64,000 nucleotides of DNA from Aestuariivivens sediminis (GTDB taxonomy: Bacteria; Bacteroidota; Bacteroidia; Flavobacteriales; Flavobacteriaceae). This document shows positions 34,697-43,586 of this stretch, in pieces. A model generated the notes under the pieces. That model was given only the letters and a program-made list of their open reading frames with translations. It did not search any database and was not told the DNA's origin. Every line of letters starts with the position of its first letter. The first letter of the stretch is position 1. Position numbers and translations under genes: made by a program. The stretch lies in NCBI RefSeq assembly GCF_022662105.1, contig NZ_JAKMCP010000002.1, positions 372,001 to 436,000 on the forward strand. Reading direction: 5' to 3'.

Positions 34697-36133
34697 ATGA
34701 AGCCATTTACCGTTTTAGAATTACTGCAAAAAGCGCCTTCAATTTTAGAAACAGTTGAAATAAAGGGTTGGGTTAAAACCTTTAGAGCCAACCGGTTTAT
34801 AGCGCTAAACGATGGTTCATCCTTAAATAATATTCAGTGTGTCGTGGATTTTGAAAAATTTGATGAATCGCTATTAAAACGTATCACAACTGGAGCGGCC
34901 CTGCATATTACAGGGGAATTGGTGGAGAGTCAGGGCAAAGGACAGCATGTTGAAATTATGGTAAGTACCCTTCATATTTTAGGGGACAGTAATCCTGAGA
35001 CCTATCCGATTCAACCCAAAAAACATTCCTTTGAGTTTTTAAGGGAACAGGCTCATTTACGAACCCGGACCAATACCTTTAGTGCCGTGATGCGCTTGCG
35101 TTCGGCATTGTCGTTTGCTATTCATAAATATTTTAATGAACAAGGGTTTTATTATATGCACGCTCCCATCATTACCGGAAGTGATGCGGAAGGCGCTGGC
35201 GAAATGTTTCGCGTCACCAGTTTGGACCCCAAAAATCCGCCCTTAGATGAAAAGGGTGATGTGGATTACACACTAGATTTCTTTGGCAAAGAGACGAAGC
35301 TTACCGTTTCGGGACAATTAGAAGCCGAAACTTATGCCATGTCACTTGGTAAAGTGTACACGTTTGGACCAACGTTTAGAGCAGAAAATTCAAATACATC
35401 AAGACACCTGGCCGAATTTTGGATGATTGAACCTGAAGTTGCATTTTTGGACTTGGACGGTAATATGGATTTAGCCGAAGACTTTTTAAAATATATTTTA
35501 AAATACCTGTTAGATCACCATGAAGAAGATTTAAACTTTCTGGATAAACGCCAACAGGATGAGGACAAAACCAAGCCTCAGGCAGAGCGCAATGAGATGG
35601 GGTTAATCGAGAAGTTAAAATTTGTAACAGAAAACCATTTTATGCGTTTAAGTTATACCGAAGCCATAGATATCTTAAGAAACAGTAAACCAAACAAAAA
35701 GAAGAAGTTCAAATATATAATCACCGAGTGGGGTGCCGATCTGCAGAGTGAACATGAACGCTTCTTAGTTGAAAAGCATTTTAAAAGTCCTGTGATTTTG
35801 TTCGATTACCCGGCCAATATCAAGGCCTTTTATATGCGCTTAAACGATGATGGAAAAACAGTTAGGGCTATGGATATTCTATTTCCGGGTATTGGTGAAA
35901 TTGTAGGAGGTGCCCAGCGTGAGGAACGTCTGGAGGTATTAAAACAGAAAATGGCAGCGATTAACATCCCCGAAGCTGAATTATGGTGGTATTTGGACCT
36001 TAGAAAATATGGCACTGCTGTGCATTCAGGATTTGGTTTGGGTTTTGAACGCCTGGTGATGTTTGCCACAGGCATGGGTAATATTAGGGATGTGATACCC
36101 TATCCAAGAACCCCTCAAAATGCCGAGTTTTAA
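34697..36133 (+). CDS. asnS: Asparaginyl-tRNA synthetase
   Basis: A 478-residue class IIb aminoacyl-tRNA synthetase charging tRNA-Asn. An N-terminal OB-fold anticodon-binding domain (EIKGWVKTFRANRFIALNDGSS shortened) is followed by the catalytic core with TVSGQLEAETYAM, motif 2 (FGPTFRAENSNTSRHLAEFWMIEPE, shortened) and motif 3 (GFGLGFERLVMFATGMGNIRDVIPYPR). The SGQLEAE and EFWMIEPE forms are those of AsnRS rather than AspRS. Length is slightly above average through an insertion around 270-330. Single gene followed by rpoN. Confidence 0.97.
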   Translation: MKPFTVLELLQKAPSILETVEIKGWVKTFRANRFIALNDGSSLNNIQCVVDFEKFDESLLKRITTGAALHITGELVESQGKGQHVEIMVSTLHILGDSNPETYPIQPKKHSFEFLREQAHLRTRTNTFSAVMRLRSALSFAIHKYFNEQGFYYMHAPIITGSDAEGAGEMFRVTSLDPKNPPLDEKGDVDYTLDFFGKETKLTVSGQLEAETYAMSLGKVYTFGPTFRAENSNTSRHLAEFWMIEPEVAFLDLDGNMDLAEDFLKYILKYLLDHHEEDLNFLDKRQQDEDKTKPQAERNEMGLIEKLKFVTENHFMRLSYTEAIDILRNSKPNKKKKFKYIITEWGADLQSEHERFLVEKHFKSPVILFDYPANIKAFYMRLNDDGKTVRAMDILFPGIGEIVGGAQREERLEVLKQKMAAINIPEAELWWYLDLRKYGTAVHSGFGLGFERLVMFATGMGNIRDVIPYPRTPQNAEF

Positions 36134-36294
36134 TGTTTAAGACCTTCGTGACCAGACACCATATAGAAAAGATGACTGAGGGGTCACACTGCGCATTTCG
36201 TCAAGCACGATATGAGCCTCGTCGAAGTGCATGGGAAGGCATCAACTTTTTAATCTAAATTTCTATCTTTATATTGCATACCAAATCATAGTAC

Positions 36295-37755
36295 ATGCTC
36301 AAACAACAATTACAATTTAAGTTATCGCAAAAGCTATCGCCGCAGCAAATTCAATTGATGAAATTGATACAATTGCCAACGCAGGCTTTCGAACAACGCT
36401 TAAAACAGGAGTTGGAAGAAAACCCAGCATTAGAAAGCGGGAAAGAGGTGGATAATGAATTTAGCTCAGATTTTGAAAATTCAAATGACGATGACTATAA
36501 TGACAATGAATCCATAACTGCGGATGATATTAATGTAGATGAATATTTGAGTGACGATGAAATTCCGGATTATCGGACTCAGACCAATAATTACAGTAGT
36601 GATGACGAGGAAAAAACAATGCCGTATGCAGCGGGCATATCCTTTACCCAACACTTAATAAACCAGTTAAATACGTATCGATTATCTGAGGAGGAAAGGG
36701 AAATTGCCGAATTTTTGGTAGGTAGCGTGGATGAAAGTGGTTATATAAGACGATCCTTATCGGACATCATGGATGATTTAGCCTTTACTCAAAATGTTTT
36801 TACCACCGAAGATAAAATTGAACACATGCTACACGTTGTACATGAACTTGATCCTGCCGGTGTTGGTGCTAGAAACCTGCAAGAATGCCTGAGTATTCAG
36901 CTCCATAGGAAGGAAAAAAACCCGAATGTAGAACTCGCCTTAAAAATAATTGATACTGCTTTTGAGCAGTTCACCAAAAAACATTACAAAAAGTTAATTC
37001 AGAAATTTGATATTACGGAACACCAATTAAAAGATGCCATTAATGAAATTGAGCATTTAAATCCCAAGCCCGGAGGCTCATATTCCGGTAATAACAGAAT
37101 GGTGGAGCATGTGGTTCCCGATTTTGCCATTAAAATTGTCGATGGCGAATTGGAACTTACCCTAAATGGCAGAAACGCCCCTGAATTGCATGTCTCTCGG
37201 GAATACAATAATATGCTTAAAGGCTACAAGGATGCGAAACATAAATCCAAGTCCCAAAAGGATGCCGTCCTGTTCATTAAGCAAAAGTTAGATGCGGCAA
37301 AATGGTTTATTGAAGCGATTAAACAGCGGCAACAAACCTTATTTGTTACCATGAGTGCCATTATGCATTACCAAAAAGAATATTTTCTAACGGGAGATGA
37401 ACGCAAACTGAAACCCATGATCCTTAAAGATGTGGCCGATGAAATACAAATGGATGTTTCAACCGTATCCAGGGTGGCCAACAGTAAGTATGTCGATACA
37501 CCATATGGCACAAAACTTATTAAGGAGTTCTTTTCAGAATCTATGAAAAACGACCAGGGGGAAGATGTTTCAACCCGGGAAATCAAAAAAATTCTTGAAA
37601 CCGTCATAGAAGAAGAGGATAAAAGAAAGCCTCTTACCGATGAAGCTCTGGCCTCAATTCTTAAAGATAAAGGCTATCCTATTGCAAGACGTACAGTGGC
37701 CAAGTATAGAGAGCAACAAGACATCCCTGTTGCCAGACTTCGTAAAAAAATATAA
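36295..37755 (+). CDS. rpoN: RNA polymerase sigma-54 factor
   Basis: A 486-residue sigma-54. Region I is Gln/Leu-rich (LKQQLQFKLSQKLSPQQIQLM) and contacts enhancer-binding proteins. Region II is acidic (NDDDYNDNESITADDINVDE). The core-binding domain and helix-turn-helix follow, including MDVSTVSRVANSKYVDTPYG. The C-terminal RpoN box reads ARRTVAKYRE (signature ARRTVxKYRE), which recognises the -24 element. No enhancer-binding protein gene lies in the window. It overlaps the next gene by one base (TAATG). Confidence 0.98.
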   Translation: MLKQQLQFKLSQKLSPQQIQLMKLIQLPTQAFEQRLKQELEENPALESGKEVDNEFSSDFENSNDDDYNDNESITADDINVDEYLSDDEIPDYRTQTNNYSSDDEEKTMPYAAGISFTQHLINQLNTYRLSEEEREIAEFLVGSVDESGYIRRSLSDIMDDLAFTQNVFTTEDKIEHMLHVVHELDPAGVGARNLQECLSIQLHRKEKNPNVELALKIIDTAFEQFTKKHYKKLIQKFDITEHQLKDAINEIEHLNPKPGGSYSGNNRMVEHVVPDFAIKIVDGELELTLNGRNAPELHVSREYNNMLKGYKDAKHKSKSQKDAVLFIKQKLDAAKWFIEAIKQRQQTLFVTMSAIMHYQKEYFLTGDERKLKPMILKDVADEIQMDVSTVSRVANSKYVDTPYGTKLIKEFFSESMKNDQGEDVSTREIKKILETVIEEEDKRKPLTDEALASILKDKGYPIARRTVAKYREQQDIPVARLRKKI

Positions 37756-38360
37756 TGGATGGTATTGTAAGAAGTTTTTCATTTATTTTTCATCCGTTAA
37801 TCATGCCGATAATGGGGGTTATTTTTTATTTTTCCAAATCCCCCAGATATATCCCATCAGAGGTCATCTATGCCAAGCTCATCTCGCTCTTTATATTAAC
37901 CGTTATTTTACCCATATTGTTGTATTTTTTATTGAAAACCATAGGACAGGTAAAATCAATTTATTTAAAAAGTACCAAAGAACGCATCCTTCCTTTAATA
38001 CTTCATTTTGTGGTTACTTTGGTTATTGTAAAACGCATTTTAACGCCAACCCAAGTGGTTGAACTATACTATTTTTTTGTTGGTATATTAATTTCCACCC
38101 TGGCCTGCCTCATCCTTGCCCTACTTAATTTCAAAGCCAGCATCCATCTCATAGCTGTTTCCGGTCTGCTCATGTTTTTTATAGCCCTGAGTATACACTT
38201 CAGTATTAATATTAATGGTACCCTTGCCTTAATGGCCATTATTGTTGGTGCCGTGGCGACTTCACGCTTGCATTTAAAAGCGCACAACTACAAGGAATTG
38301 GTGATGGGTTTCTTTTTAGGGGCCATGCCTCAGCTTCTACTGGTGAATTATTGGTTATAA
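37755..38360 (+). CDS. Membrane protein of unknown function (PAP2-like topology)
   Basis: A 201-residue protein with about six TM helices, an initial FSFIFHPLIMPIMGVIFYF, and a loop KSTKERILPLILHFVVT. Flavobacterial genomes have such proteins directly after rpoN, and they are often labelled as PAP2-like transmembrane proteins, but the phosphatase motifs KxxxxxxRP and SRxxxxxH are not clearly present, so catalysis is doubtful. Translation is coupled to rpoN by the TAATG overlap. The 3' end overlaps the convergent PorT-like gene by six bases. Confidence 0.7.
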   Translation: MDGIVRSFSFIFHPLIMPIMGVIFYFSKSPRYIPSEVIYAKLISLFILTVILPILLYFLLKTIGQVKSIYLKSTKERILPLILHFVVTLVIVKRILTPTQVVELYYFFVGILISTLACLILALLNFKASIHLIAVSGLLMFFIALSIHFSININGTLALMAIIVGAVATSRLHLKAHNYKELVMGFFLGAMPQLLLVNYWL

Positions 38361-39047
38361 AATATAAAACATTAATCCAATTTTAATGACATTCATATCT
38401 ATAGACCCGGAATTTAAGTAGGCCGCTTTAGAAAAAATAGGATTTAGCGTATAATAACAATGGATGTTCCATGTATTATATCCCACACTCAAGGTTAAAC
38501 CATATTGCAAATGGTTCATATGATCCACGTTTTGGTATTTAATATCGCCCAATTCCCCTTTATATTTAGAGCTATGGGCAAATATATAGCCCAGTTTAAA
38601 CCCGGAATAAATGCGCCAAAACTTGTATTCGGTTGGAGTGGATGTGCGCCATCTAATCTCTAAAGGCCATTCCACCAGGTAGGTTGTCAATTTATTTTTA
38701 GAATAGGTGTTATTATCTTCTAAAATGGAATAGCTCATGTTACCCATAGCATCCTTATCTATTAACAAATTTTGATTATAGGAATTAGCCGAAATACCCA
38801 GCCCCAGTCCAATTGCGAAATTTCTGTTTTTGTTAAGGGGGATATCCCTGATAAACCCCAAATGGTAACCTCCGGAAAATCCGCTTTGAGACAGATCCTT
38901 TGGGGAATGGCCTAATAAATTATAGGTAACCCCTAAATAAAACTGATCTTCTCTGTAAAGGGAATCTATAATTACATCCGTTACTTCCTGAGCGTTTATG
39001 GGGAAGTATAAAAGGAAAAAACAACTAAAAATGAATAATCGTTGCAT
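38355..39047 (-). CDS. PorT-like outer-membrane beta-barrel protein
   Basis: A 230-residue outer-membrane barrel with a signal peptide (cleavage near PINAQ). Features shared with PorT-family proteins of the type IX secretion/gliding system are FSGGYHLGFIRDIPLNKN, FAIGLGLGISANSYNQN, VEWPLEIRWRTSTPTEYKFWRIYSGFK shortened, and a terminal strand VIKIGLMFYIL. In this phylum PorT-like genes are often found near exbD or ubiE. A role in type IX secretion or gliding is therefore possible, but other PorT-like barrels have no proven role. It lies downstream of exbD with a terminator-like hairpin between. Confidence 0.65.
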   Translation of the reverse strand: MQRLFIFSCFFLLYFPINAQEVTDVIIDSLYREDQFYLGVTYNLLGHSPKDLSQSGFSGGYHLGFIRDIPLNKNRNFAIGLGLGISANSYNQNLLIDKDAMGNMSYSILEDNNTYSKNKLTTYLVEWPLEIRWRTSTPTEYKFWRIYSGFKLGYIFAHSSKYKGELGDIKYQNVDHMNHLQYGLTLSVGYNTWNIHCYYTLNPIFSKAAYLNSGSIDMNVIKIGLMFYIL

Positions 39048-39059
39048 ATGTCATTAACC

Positions 39060-39090
39060 AAAAAAAGGCATTCGTATGGAATGCCTTTTG
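39060..39090 (-). terminator. Terminator-like hairpin between exbD and the PorT-like gene
   Basis: An 11-bp stem, AAAAGGCATTC with GAATGCCTTTT, loop of five bases. On the - strand it is followed by a run of T, so it would end the exbB-exbD transcript. On the + strand a T-rich stretch also follows. Confidence 0.8.
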
Positions 39091-39111
39091 TTTTTAACAA
39101 ATTAAGATCGT

Positions 39112-39594
39112 TTATTTTATATTGGATAACGCGTCACCTACACCTGTCGTGTAGTTAATTTTTAAGGCATTAACTTTTCTAAGTTCTTGTTTAACATCTC
39201 CAACGATACCCATTTGAGCTTCTTTATCCACTTTAAGGGACACGGTCAAAAAGGGAATCAATTCTTCCCTTAATGCAGCGCGCTCAGCACTAATAAAAGC
39301 CGCTACATCACTTACATCGGCAAATTTATCATTAAGCTGAATTCTTGCTTCGGTACCGTACTTGCTTTTATAATTTTCACTGGGTTTACCCATATAGATG
39401 TAGCTAATAGGGTTCTTTTTATCCAACTTTTCAACCTGGTTTGCCACAGGTAAGGCATTTTGGATCAAAAGTGTGTTTTCACGCATTACGGTAGCAACCA
39501 TAAAAAAGAATAACAGCATGAATACAATATCTGGTAAGGATGCTGTACTAATTGGAGGTAAACCACCACTTTTTTTCTTTTTAAATTTAGACAT
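39112..39594 (-). CDS. exbD: Biopolymer transport protein ExbD/TolR (second copy)
   Basis: A 160-residue protein with one TM helix near residues 20-42 (TASLPDIVFMLLFFFMVATVM), which contains the proton-relay Asp of the ExbD/TolR family (D in LPDIVFML), followed by a periplasmic domain. Works with ExbB to energise TonB or Tol-like processes from the proton gradient. Two different exbD genes in a row after exbB are typical of Bacteroidota and probably form one heteromeric complex. It is the last gene of the exbB operon, ending at the hairpin at 39060. Confidence 0.9.
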   Translation of the reverse strand: MSKFKKKKSGGLPPISTASLPDIVFMLLFFFMVATVMRENTLLIQNALPVANQVEKLDKKNPISYIYMGKPSENYKSKYGTEARIQLNDKFADVSDVAAFISAERAALREELIPFLTVSLKVDKEAQMGIVGDVKQELRKVNALKINYTTGVGDALSNIK

Positions 39595-39620
39595 AATTCT
39601 TTTGTGTATTTAATTCTAAA

Positions 39621-40229
39621 TTATTCGATTACTTCTGAAAACTTCTGGGGAATCTCTTCCTTAATTTGATCAACGACCGTTTTAAGTTTTTCCTTATTCC
39701 CTACCCATCTGGCATCCTTGTAGTTATCCTGCATTTTTATAAAATCCATTCCGGGAAACCCTTTCTGTGGTCCTAACTCCAAAGCGCGTCTATTCCGTAA
39801 TTCATTGTAAGCGGCGACGACCTCGTTTTGAACCGCAATATAGGCTGCATAGGAAGTTTCGCGCTGATTCTTTAAAGAAATGACGGCCTTGTCCGGGTTA
39901 TCGGAAGATGAGGGATCTCTTTTACCCTTGCAGAAGGAACATGATCCATCACCGTTATTATCTAAAAACTCTATTGCCGCTTTACGTAAATTCTTAAGTT
40001 CCATTCTTTCATCCTCAACAAGCAATTCATCCTTACCATTAATTAAAATAGTGAAAATATTTTTTTGCTTGATGATGACATCCTCTTCAGATTCTTCCAT
40101 AGGAGGAAGTTTTCGGTTAATTCCCGAATCTTTTTCAATGGTTGTAGTTACCAAGAAAAATATTAATAACAAGAAAGCAATATCGGCCATTGAGCCTGCA
40201 TTAACTTCCGGTGCTGCTCGTTTTGCCAT
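39621..40229 (-). CDS. exbD: Biopolymer transport protein ExbD/TolR (first copy) with CxxC insertion
   Basis: A 202-residue member with a TM helix at about 14-34 (GSMADIAFLLLIFFLVTTTI), its Asp again being the relay residue. The periplasmic domain carries an insertion at about 96-120 reading GDGSCSFCKGKRDPSSSDNP, whose C-x2-C pair is absent from the classical ExbD and could form a disulfide or bind a metal. The insertion makes it about 50 residues longer than typical. Separated by 26 bases from the second exbD and by two bases from the preceding gene, so translation is coupled. Confidence 0.9.
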   Translation of the reverse strand: MAKRAAPEVNAGSMADIAFLLLIFFLVTTTIEKDSGINRKLPPMEESEEDVIIKQKNIFTILINGKDELLVEDERMELKNLRKAAIEFLDNNGDGSCSFCKGKRDPSSSDNPDKAVISLKNQRETSYAAYIAVQNEVVAAYNELRNRRALELGPQKGFPGMDFIKMQDNYKDARWVGNKEKLKTVVDQIKEEIPQKFSEVIE

Positions 40230-40231
40230 AA

Positions 40232-40663
40232 TTATTTTATCATTTTTTTAATTCCGGACAACAACATTATTCCACCTGCTAAAAGGATCAGTAAATAGAA
40301 TAAGTATAAGCCCGCTCCCACTAGTTTGGATCCACCAGCTGATAAAGAACCCCCATCTTTTAACGGTGTTTCTACACCCTCAGCACTGAAATAGCAAATA
40401 AGGGCCAAAATAACAAAGGCACCGACACTTTTCAATGTACTCTTAAGGGTTTCTGGATTACTAAAGACGCCTTTTAAGGTGAAGAGCAAAACAAAAAATA
40501 AGGTCAACAGCAAAATAAGGTAAGACAAATACATAAATGAATCAACCGTACCACTTGCTTCTCCAACTTTTATCGCTTCATCACCAGTTGATATTATCAT
40601 TGCCAGAAATACTATGGAAAGTACCCCTACCAAAGCTAATATAATGGTTAATATTTTTTTCAT
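40232..40663 (-). CDS. Small four-helix membrane protein of the exbB-exbD operon
   Basis: A 143-residue protein with about four TM helices (ILTIILALVGVLSIVFLAMI; YLSYLILLLTLFFVLLFTL; VGAFVILALICYF; GLYLFYLLILLAGGIMLL). No known domain is recognised. It is positioned between exbB and the first exbD and separated from them by 25 and 2 bases. This unnamed gene is constant in flavobacterial exbB operons as I recall, which points to an accessory subunit of the motor complex. Confidence 0.75.
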   Translation of the reverse strand: MKKILTIILALVGVLSIVFLAMIISTGDEAIKVGEASGTVDSFMYLSYLILLLTLFFVLLFTLKGVFSNPETLKSTLKSVGAFVILALICYFSAEGVETPLKDGGSLSAGGSKLVGAGLYLFYLLILLAGGIMLLSGIKKMIK

Positions 40664-40688
40664 AATAGTTTATTTACAATTTTGGTTA

Positions 40689-41465
40689 TTACTTTTTGTT
40701 TCTAATAAGCAAGTCCATCAACGTAATAGAAGCGTCTTCCATATTGTTAACGATGCTATCAATTTTAGCAATAATATAATTGTAGAAAATTTGAAGTATA
40801 ATGGCAACAATCAAACCAAATACTGTAGTTAAAAGTGCCACTTTAATACCTCCGGCAACAAGTGAGGGCTGCATATCACCGGCAGCTTCAATCTTATCGA
40901 ATGCCTGAATCATACCAATTACCGTACCCATGAACCCTAACATAGGAGCCAAAGCGATAAATAAGGAAATCCAGGATACATTTTTTTCCAATTGACCCAT
41001 TTGTACTCCTCCATAGGCTACAACAGCTTTTTCAACAGCTTCTAACCCTTCGTCCGTTCTGTCTAAGCCCTGGTAATAAATTGAGGCAACAGGCCCCTTG
41101 GTATTTCTGCACACCTCTTTGGCTGCTTCCACCCCTCCAGACGTTAAAGCGTCTTCAACTTCTTGAGTTAATTTGGATGTATTGGTAGTCGATAAGTTTA
41201 AAAAGATAATTCTCTCTATGGCTATGGCCAATCCTAAGATTAAACATAACAATACAATTCCCATAAATCCGGGTCCTCCTTCAATAAAACGTTTTTTGAG
41301 TTCTTGATGAAACCCTACATCTTCTGCAGGTGCAGCAGCGGCCTCTTCATCTTGTGTCATCGTGGCTACCGTCGTTGTGGTTGTATTGGTAGCAGTTGTA
41401 GTTGCATTAACTGTTCCGAATGCCATTATTCCTGTGATGGCAAGGATAGAAAATAATCTTTTCAT
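40689..41465 (-). CDS. exbB: ExbB/TolQ/MotA-family proton channel subunit
   Basis: A 258-residue protein. The N-terminus (1-45) is a signal-like helix followed by a run of Thr/Ala (ATTTATNTTTTTVATMTQDE) that is not in classical ExbB and is probably periplasmic. The core has three TM helices: GFMGIVLLCLILGLAIAIERIIFL, then ISLFIALAPMLGFMGTVIGMIQAF and IKVALLTTVFGLIVAIILQIFYNYI, the last two forming the family core (GTVxGMIxAF). It drives ExbD/TonB with the proton-motive force. First gene of the - strand operon exbB, membrane protein, exbD, exbD. Confidence 0.93.
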   Translation of the reverse strand: MKRLFSILAITGIMAFGTVNATTTATNTTTTTVATMTQDEEAAAAPAEDVGFHQELKKRFIEGGPGFMGIVLLCLILGLAIAIERIIFLNLSTTNTSKLTQEVEDALTSGGVEAAKEVCRNTKGPVASIYYQGLDRTDEGLEAVEKAVVAYGGVQMGQLEKNVSWISLFIALAPMLGFMGTVIGMIQAFDKIEAAGDMQPSLVAGGIKVALLTTVFGLIVAIILQIFYNYIIAKIDSIVNNMEDASITLMDLLIRNKK

Positions 41466-41539
41466 GTTCTAGATCTTAATTTTATTAGTTAAAGTGTTAA
41501 AGATATAAAAAAAAAGCTATTAAAAAATAAAAATAACAG

Positions 41540-41627
41540 CAGAGAGGAAGGGATTCGAACCCTCGATACCCTTTTGGGGTATACACACTTTCCAGGCGTG
41601 CGCCTTCGACCACTCGGCCACCTCTCT
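41540..41627 (-). tRNA. tRNA-Ser (GGA anticodon)
   Basis: An 88-nt class II tRNA read on the - strand: acceptor AGAGAGG/CCTCTCT with G73, D arm GCCGAG...GGC, anticodon stem CACGC/GTGTG with loop CTGGAAA (anticodon GGA at + strand 41591-41593), a long variable arm of TATACCC...GGGTAT type, and T arm GAGGG-TTCGAAT-CCCTT. CCA is not encoded. Decodes UCC/UCU. Confidence 0.97.
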
Positions 41628-41701
41628 GTATCCTAAGAGCTTTAAATTGGAGGCTCAAATAACAAAAAAATCTTTAAATGATAAAACTTTATCCGTTAAT
41701 T

Positions 41702-42733
41702 TTAGAACATTTCACCACGAGCGGAAGTTTCAAATTTGATTTTAAACGCTTTAGCCGGTATTTTTTGACCCAACAACCACATTAATTTGGTAATGGCTGC
41801 TTCTGTTGTTAAATCCTTTCCGGATATCACCCCGATCTCTTTTAACTGGCTACTGGTTTCATAGTGCCCCATCATAACGCTCCCCCCTACACACTGCGTA
41901 ATATTTACAATATGAATGCCCGCTAAGATGGCCTTACTCAGCAAATTGACAAACCACAATTCGGTCGTGCAGTTTCCCGCGCCATAAGTTTCTAAGATGA
42001 CCCCTTTAAGATGTGGGGTTTGCAAAATAGTGGTAATTAAAGCCTCGGTAATCCCCGGAAATAATTTGATGATGGCCACATTTACATCCAGATGTTTATA
42101 AATTTTCAGGGGGGTTGACGACGGTAATCTGTAGATATAATCCTTATTTACCTTTAAATGAACACCCGATTGAATCAATTCCGGATAATTGGGAGATTGG
42201 AAGGCCTCAAAGTGTTCCGCATTAATTTTTGTGGTTCTGTTGGCCCGGTAAAGCTTATATTCAAAATATAAACAGACTTCTTGTATTACTGGCACATTAT
42301 CAGACTTTAAGGAAGCTACTTGAATGGAAGTAATTAAATTCTCCTTGGCATCTGTACGTAAATCCCCTATAGGCAATTGAGACCCTGTAAATACAACCGG
42401 TTTTGTTAAACCCTCGATCATAAAACTAAGGGCCGAAGCGGAATAACTCATGGTATCACTTCCATGTAAAATAACAAACCCATCAAAGGCCTCGTAATGA
42501 CGTTCTATCATTTCAACGATTTGAACCCAGTATCTTGGATTCATGTTACTCGAGTCTATGGGGGTTTCAAAGGAAAGGGTTTTAATATGACAATCTAAAA
42601 GTTGTAATTCCGGTATCTTTTCTAACAGGGTCTTAAAATCAAAAGCGCGCAACGCTCCTGTCTTAAAATCTCTTGTCATCCCAATTGTACCTCCTGTGTA
42701 GATCAATAATATATTTGCTTTGGCTTGACTCAT
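41702..42733 (-). CDS. ansA: Type I L-asparaginase
   Basis: A 343-residue cytoplasmic-type asparaginase hydrolysing L-asparagine to aspartate and ammonia. The first catalytic Thr motif is YTGGTIGM (about 13-20), and the second is HGSDTMSYSASAL (about 84-96), followed by MIEGLTKPVVFTGSQLP. No signal peptide, consistent with type I. ILETYGAGN and TQCVGGSVMMGHYETSSQLKEIG match the allosteric C-terminal domain. Four bases separate it from the upstream tatD on the same strand, so the pair is an operon. Confidence 0.93.
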   Translation of the reverse strand: MSQAKANILLIYTGGTIGMTRDFKTGALRAFDFKTLLEKIPELQLLDCHIKTLSFETPIDSSNMNPRYWVQIVEMIERHYEAFDGFVILHGSDTMSYSASALSFMIEGLTKPVVFTGSQLPIGDLRTDAKENLITSIQVASLKSDNVPVIQEVCLYFEYKLYRANRTTKINAEHFEAFQSPNYPELIQSGVHLKVNKDYIYRLPSSTPLKIYKHLDVNVAIIKLFPGITEALITTILQTPHLKGVILETYGAGNCTTELWFVNLLSKAILAGIHIVNITQCVGGSVMMGHYETSSQLKEIGVISGKDLTTEAAITKLMWLLGQKIPAKAFKIKFETSARGEMF

Positions 42734-42737
42734 CCCC

Positions 42738-43505
42738 TTAAATTTTGAAAATGTCGATGGCGTTTTTGGTGGTTATTGCAACTATATCTTCAGCGGACCT
42801 TTGATACAAACTACTTAATCTGTCAATCACTTCTGTGATATATGCACTTTCATTGCGTTTGCCTCGGTAAGGTACAGGAGACAGATATGGGGCATCGGTT
42901 TCCAGAACAATGTGCTTTACATCTATTTGGTTAATGAACCGATCAATTTTCCCATTTTTAAAGGTAATGACCCCTCCAATGCCCAATTTCATGTTATATG
43001 AAATGGCTTGATACGCTTGCTCCAGTGTTCCCGTAAAACAATGGAAAATCCCAAATAGGTCGTCGTCTTTTTCATCTTCCAGTATGTCAAATATTTCATC
43101 AAATGCTTCCCTGCAATGGATGACAATCGGAAGTTTATTCCTTTTGGCCAAGTTAATTTGATGCCTGAAGGCATTTTTTTGGACCTCCAAGGTCGACTTA
43201 TCCCAATACAGATCAATGCCAATTTCACCGATGGCATAAAACTTATGTTGGGTTAACATGTGTTCAACATGCTGAAGTTCTTGCCTGAAATTCGTATTCA
43301 CATGGGTAGGATGAAGCCCCATCATTAAGAAAATGTGTCCGGGAAAATCCTGTTCTAACTGCAGCATGGCATCGGTGTAACTGGAATCGATGGCTGGAAT
43401 AAAAAACCGGGAAACCCCAAGTTTCAATGCCCGCTCAATCATCTCATGCCTGTCCGCATCGAAGGCTTCACTATATAAATGGGTATGCGTATCTGTAATA
43501 ATCAA
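42738..43505 (-). CDS. TatD-family metal-dependent hydrolase
   Basis: A 255-residue metal-dependent TIM-barrel DNase/hydrolase. Metal ligands are seen in THTHLYSEAF (about residues 6-8), IGEIGIDLYW (Glu, about 95), PIVIHCREAF (His), GIFHCFTGT (His) and ETDAPYLSPVPYRGKRNES (Asp). Roles include DNA repair and fragmentation, RNA 3' processing and quality control. Complete and in the usual length. First gene of a pair with the asparaginase. Confidence 0.94.
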   Translation of the reverse strand: MIITDTHTHLYSEAFDADRHEMIERALKLGVSRFFIPAIDSSYTDAMLQLEQDFPGHIFLMMGLHPTHVNTNFRQELQHVEHMLTQHKFYAIGEIGIDLYWDKSTLEVQKNAFRHQINLAKRNKLPIVIHCREAFDEIFDILEDEKDDDLFGIFHCFTGTLEQAYQAISYNMKLGIGGVITFKNGKIDRFINQIDVKHIVLETDAPYLSPVPYRGKRNESAYITEVIDRLSSLYQRSAEDIVAITTKNAIDIFKI

Positions 43506-43562
43506 AACAGTTAGGTTTAAAAGGATCTTATTAAAGATGTAAAAATAATTGTTTTATAACAT

Positions 43563-43570
43563 TATCTTTG
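43563..43570 (+). promoter_or_regulatory. -7 element (TATCTTTG) before the small aspartyl protease
   Basis: TATCTTTG fits TAnnTTTG and lies 16 bases before the ATG at 43587. A TTG exists 11 bases upstream, which is too close for the usual spacing. Confidence 0.4.
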
Positions 43571-43586
43571 CAAAAAGAATTTTAAG

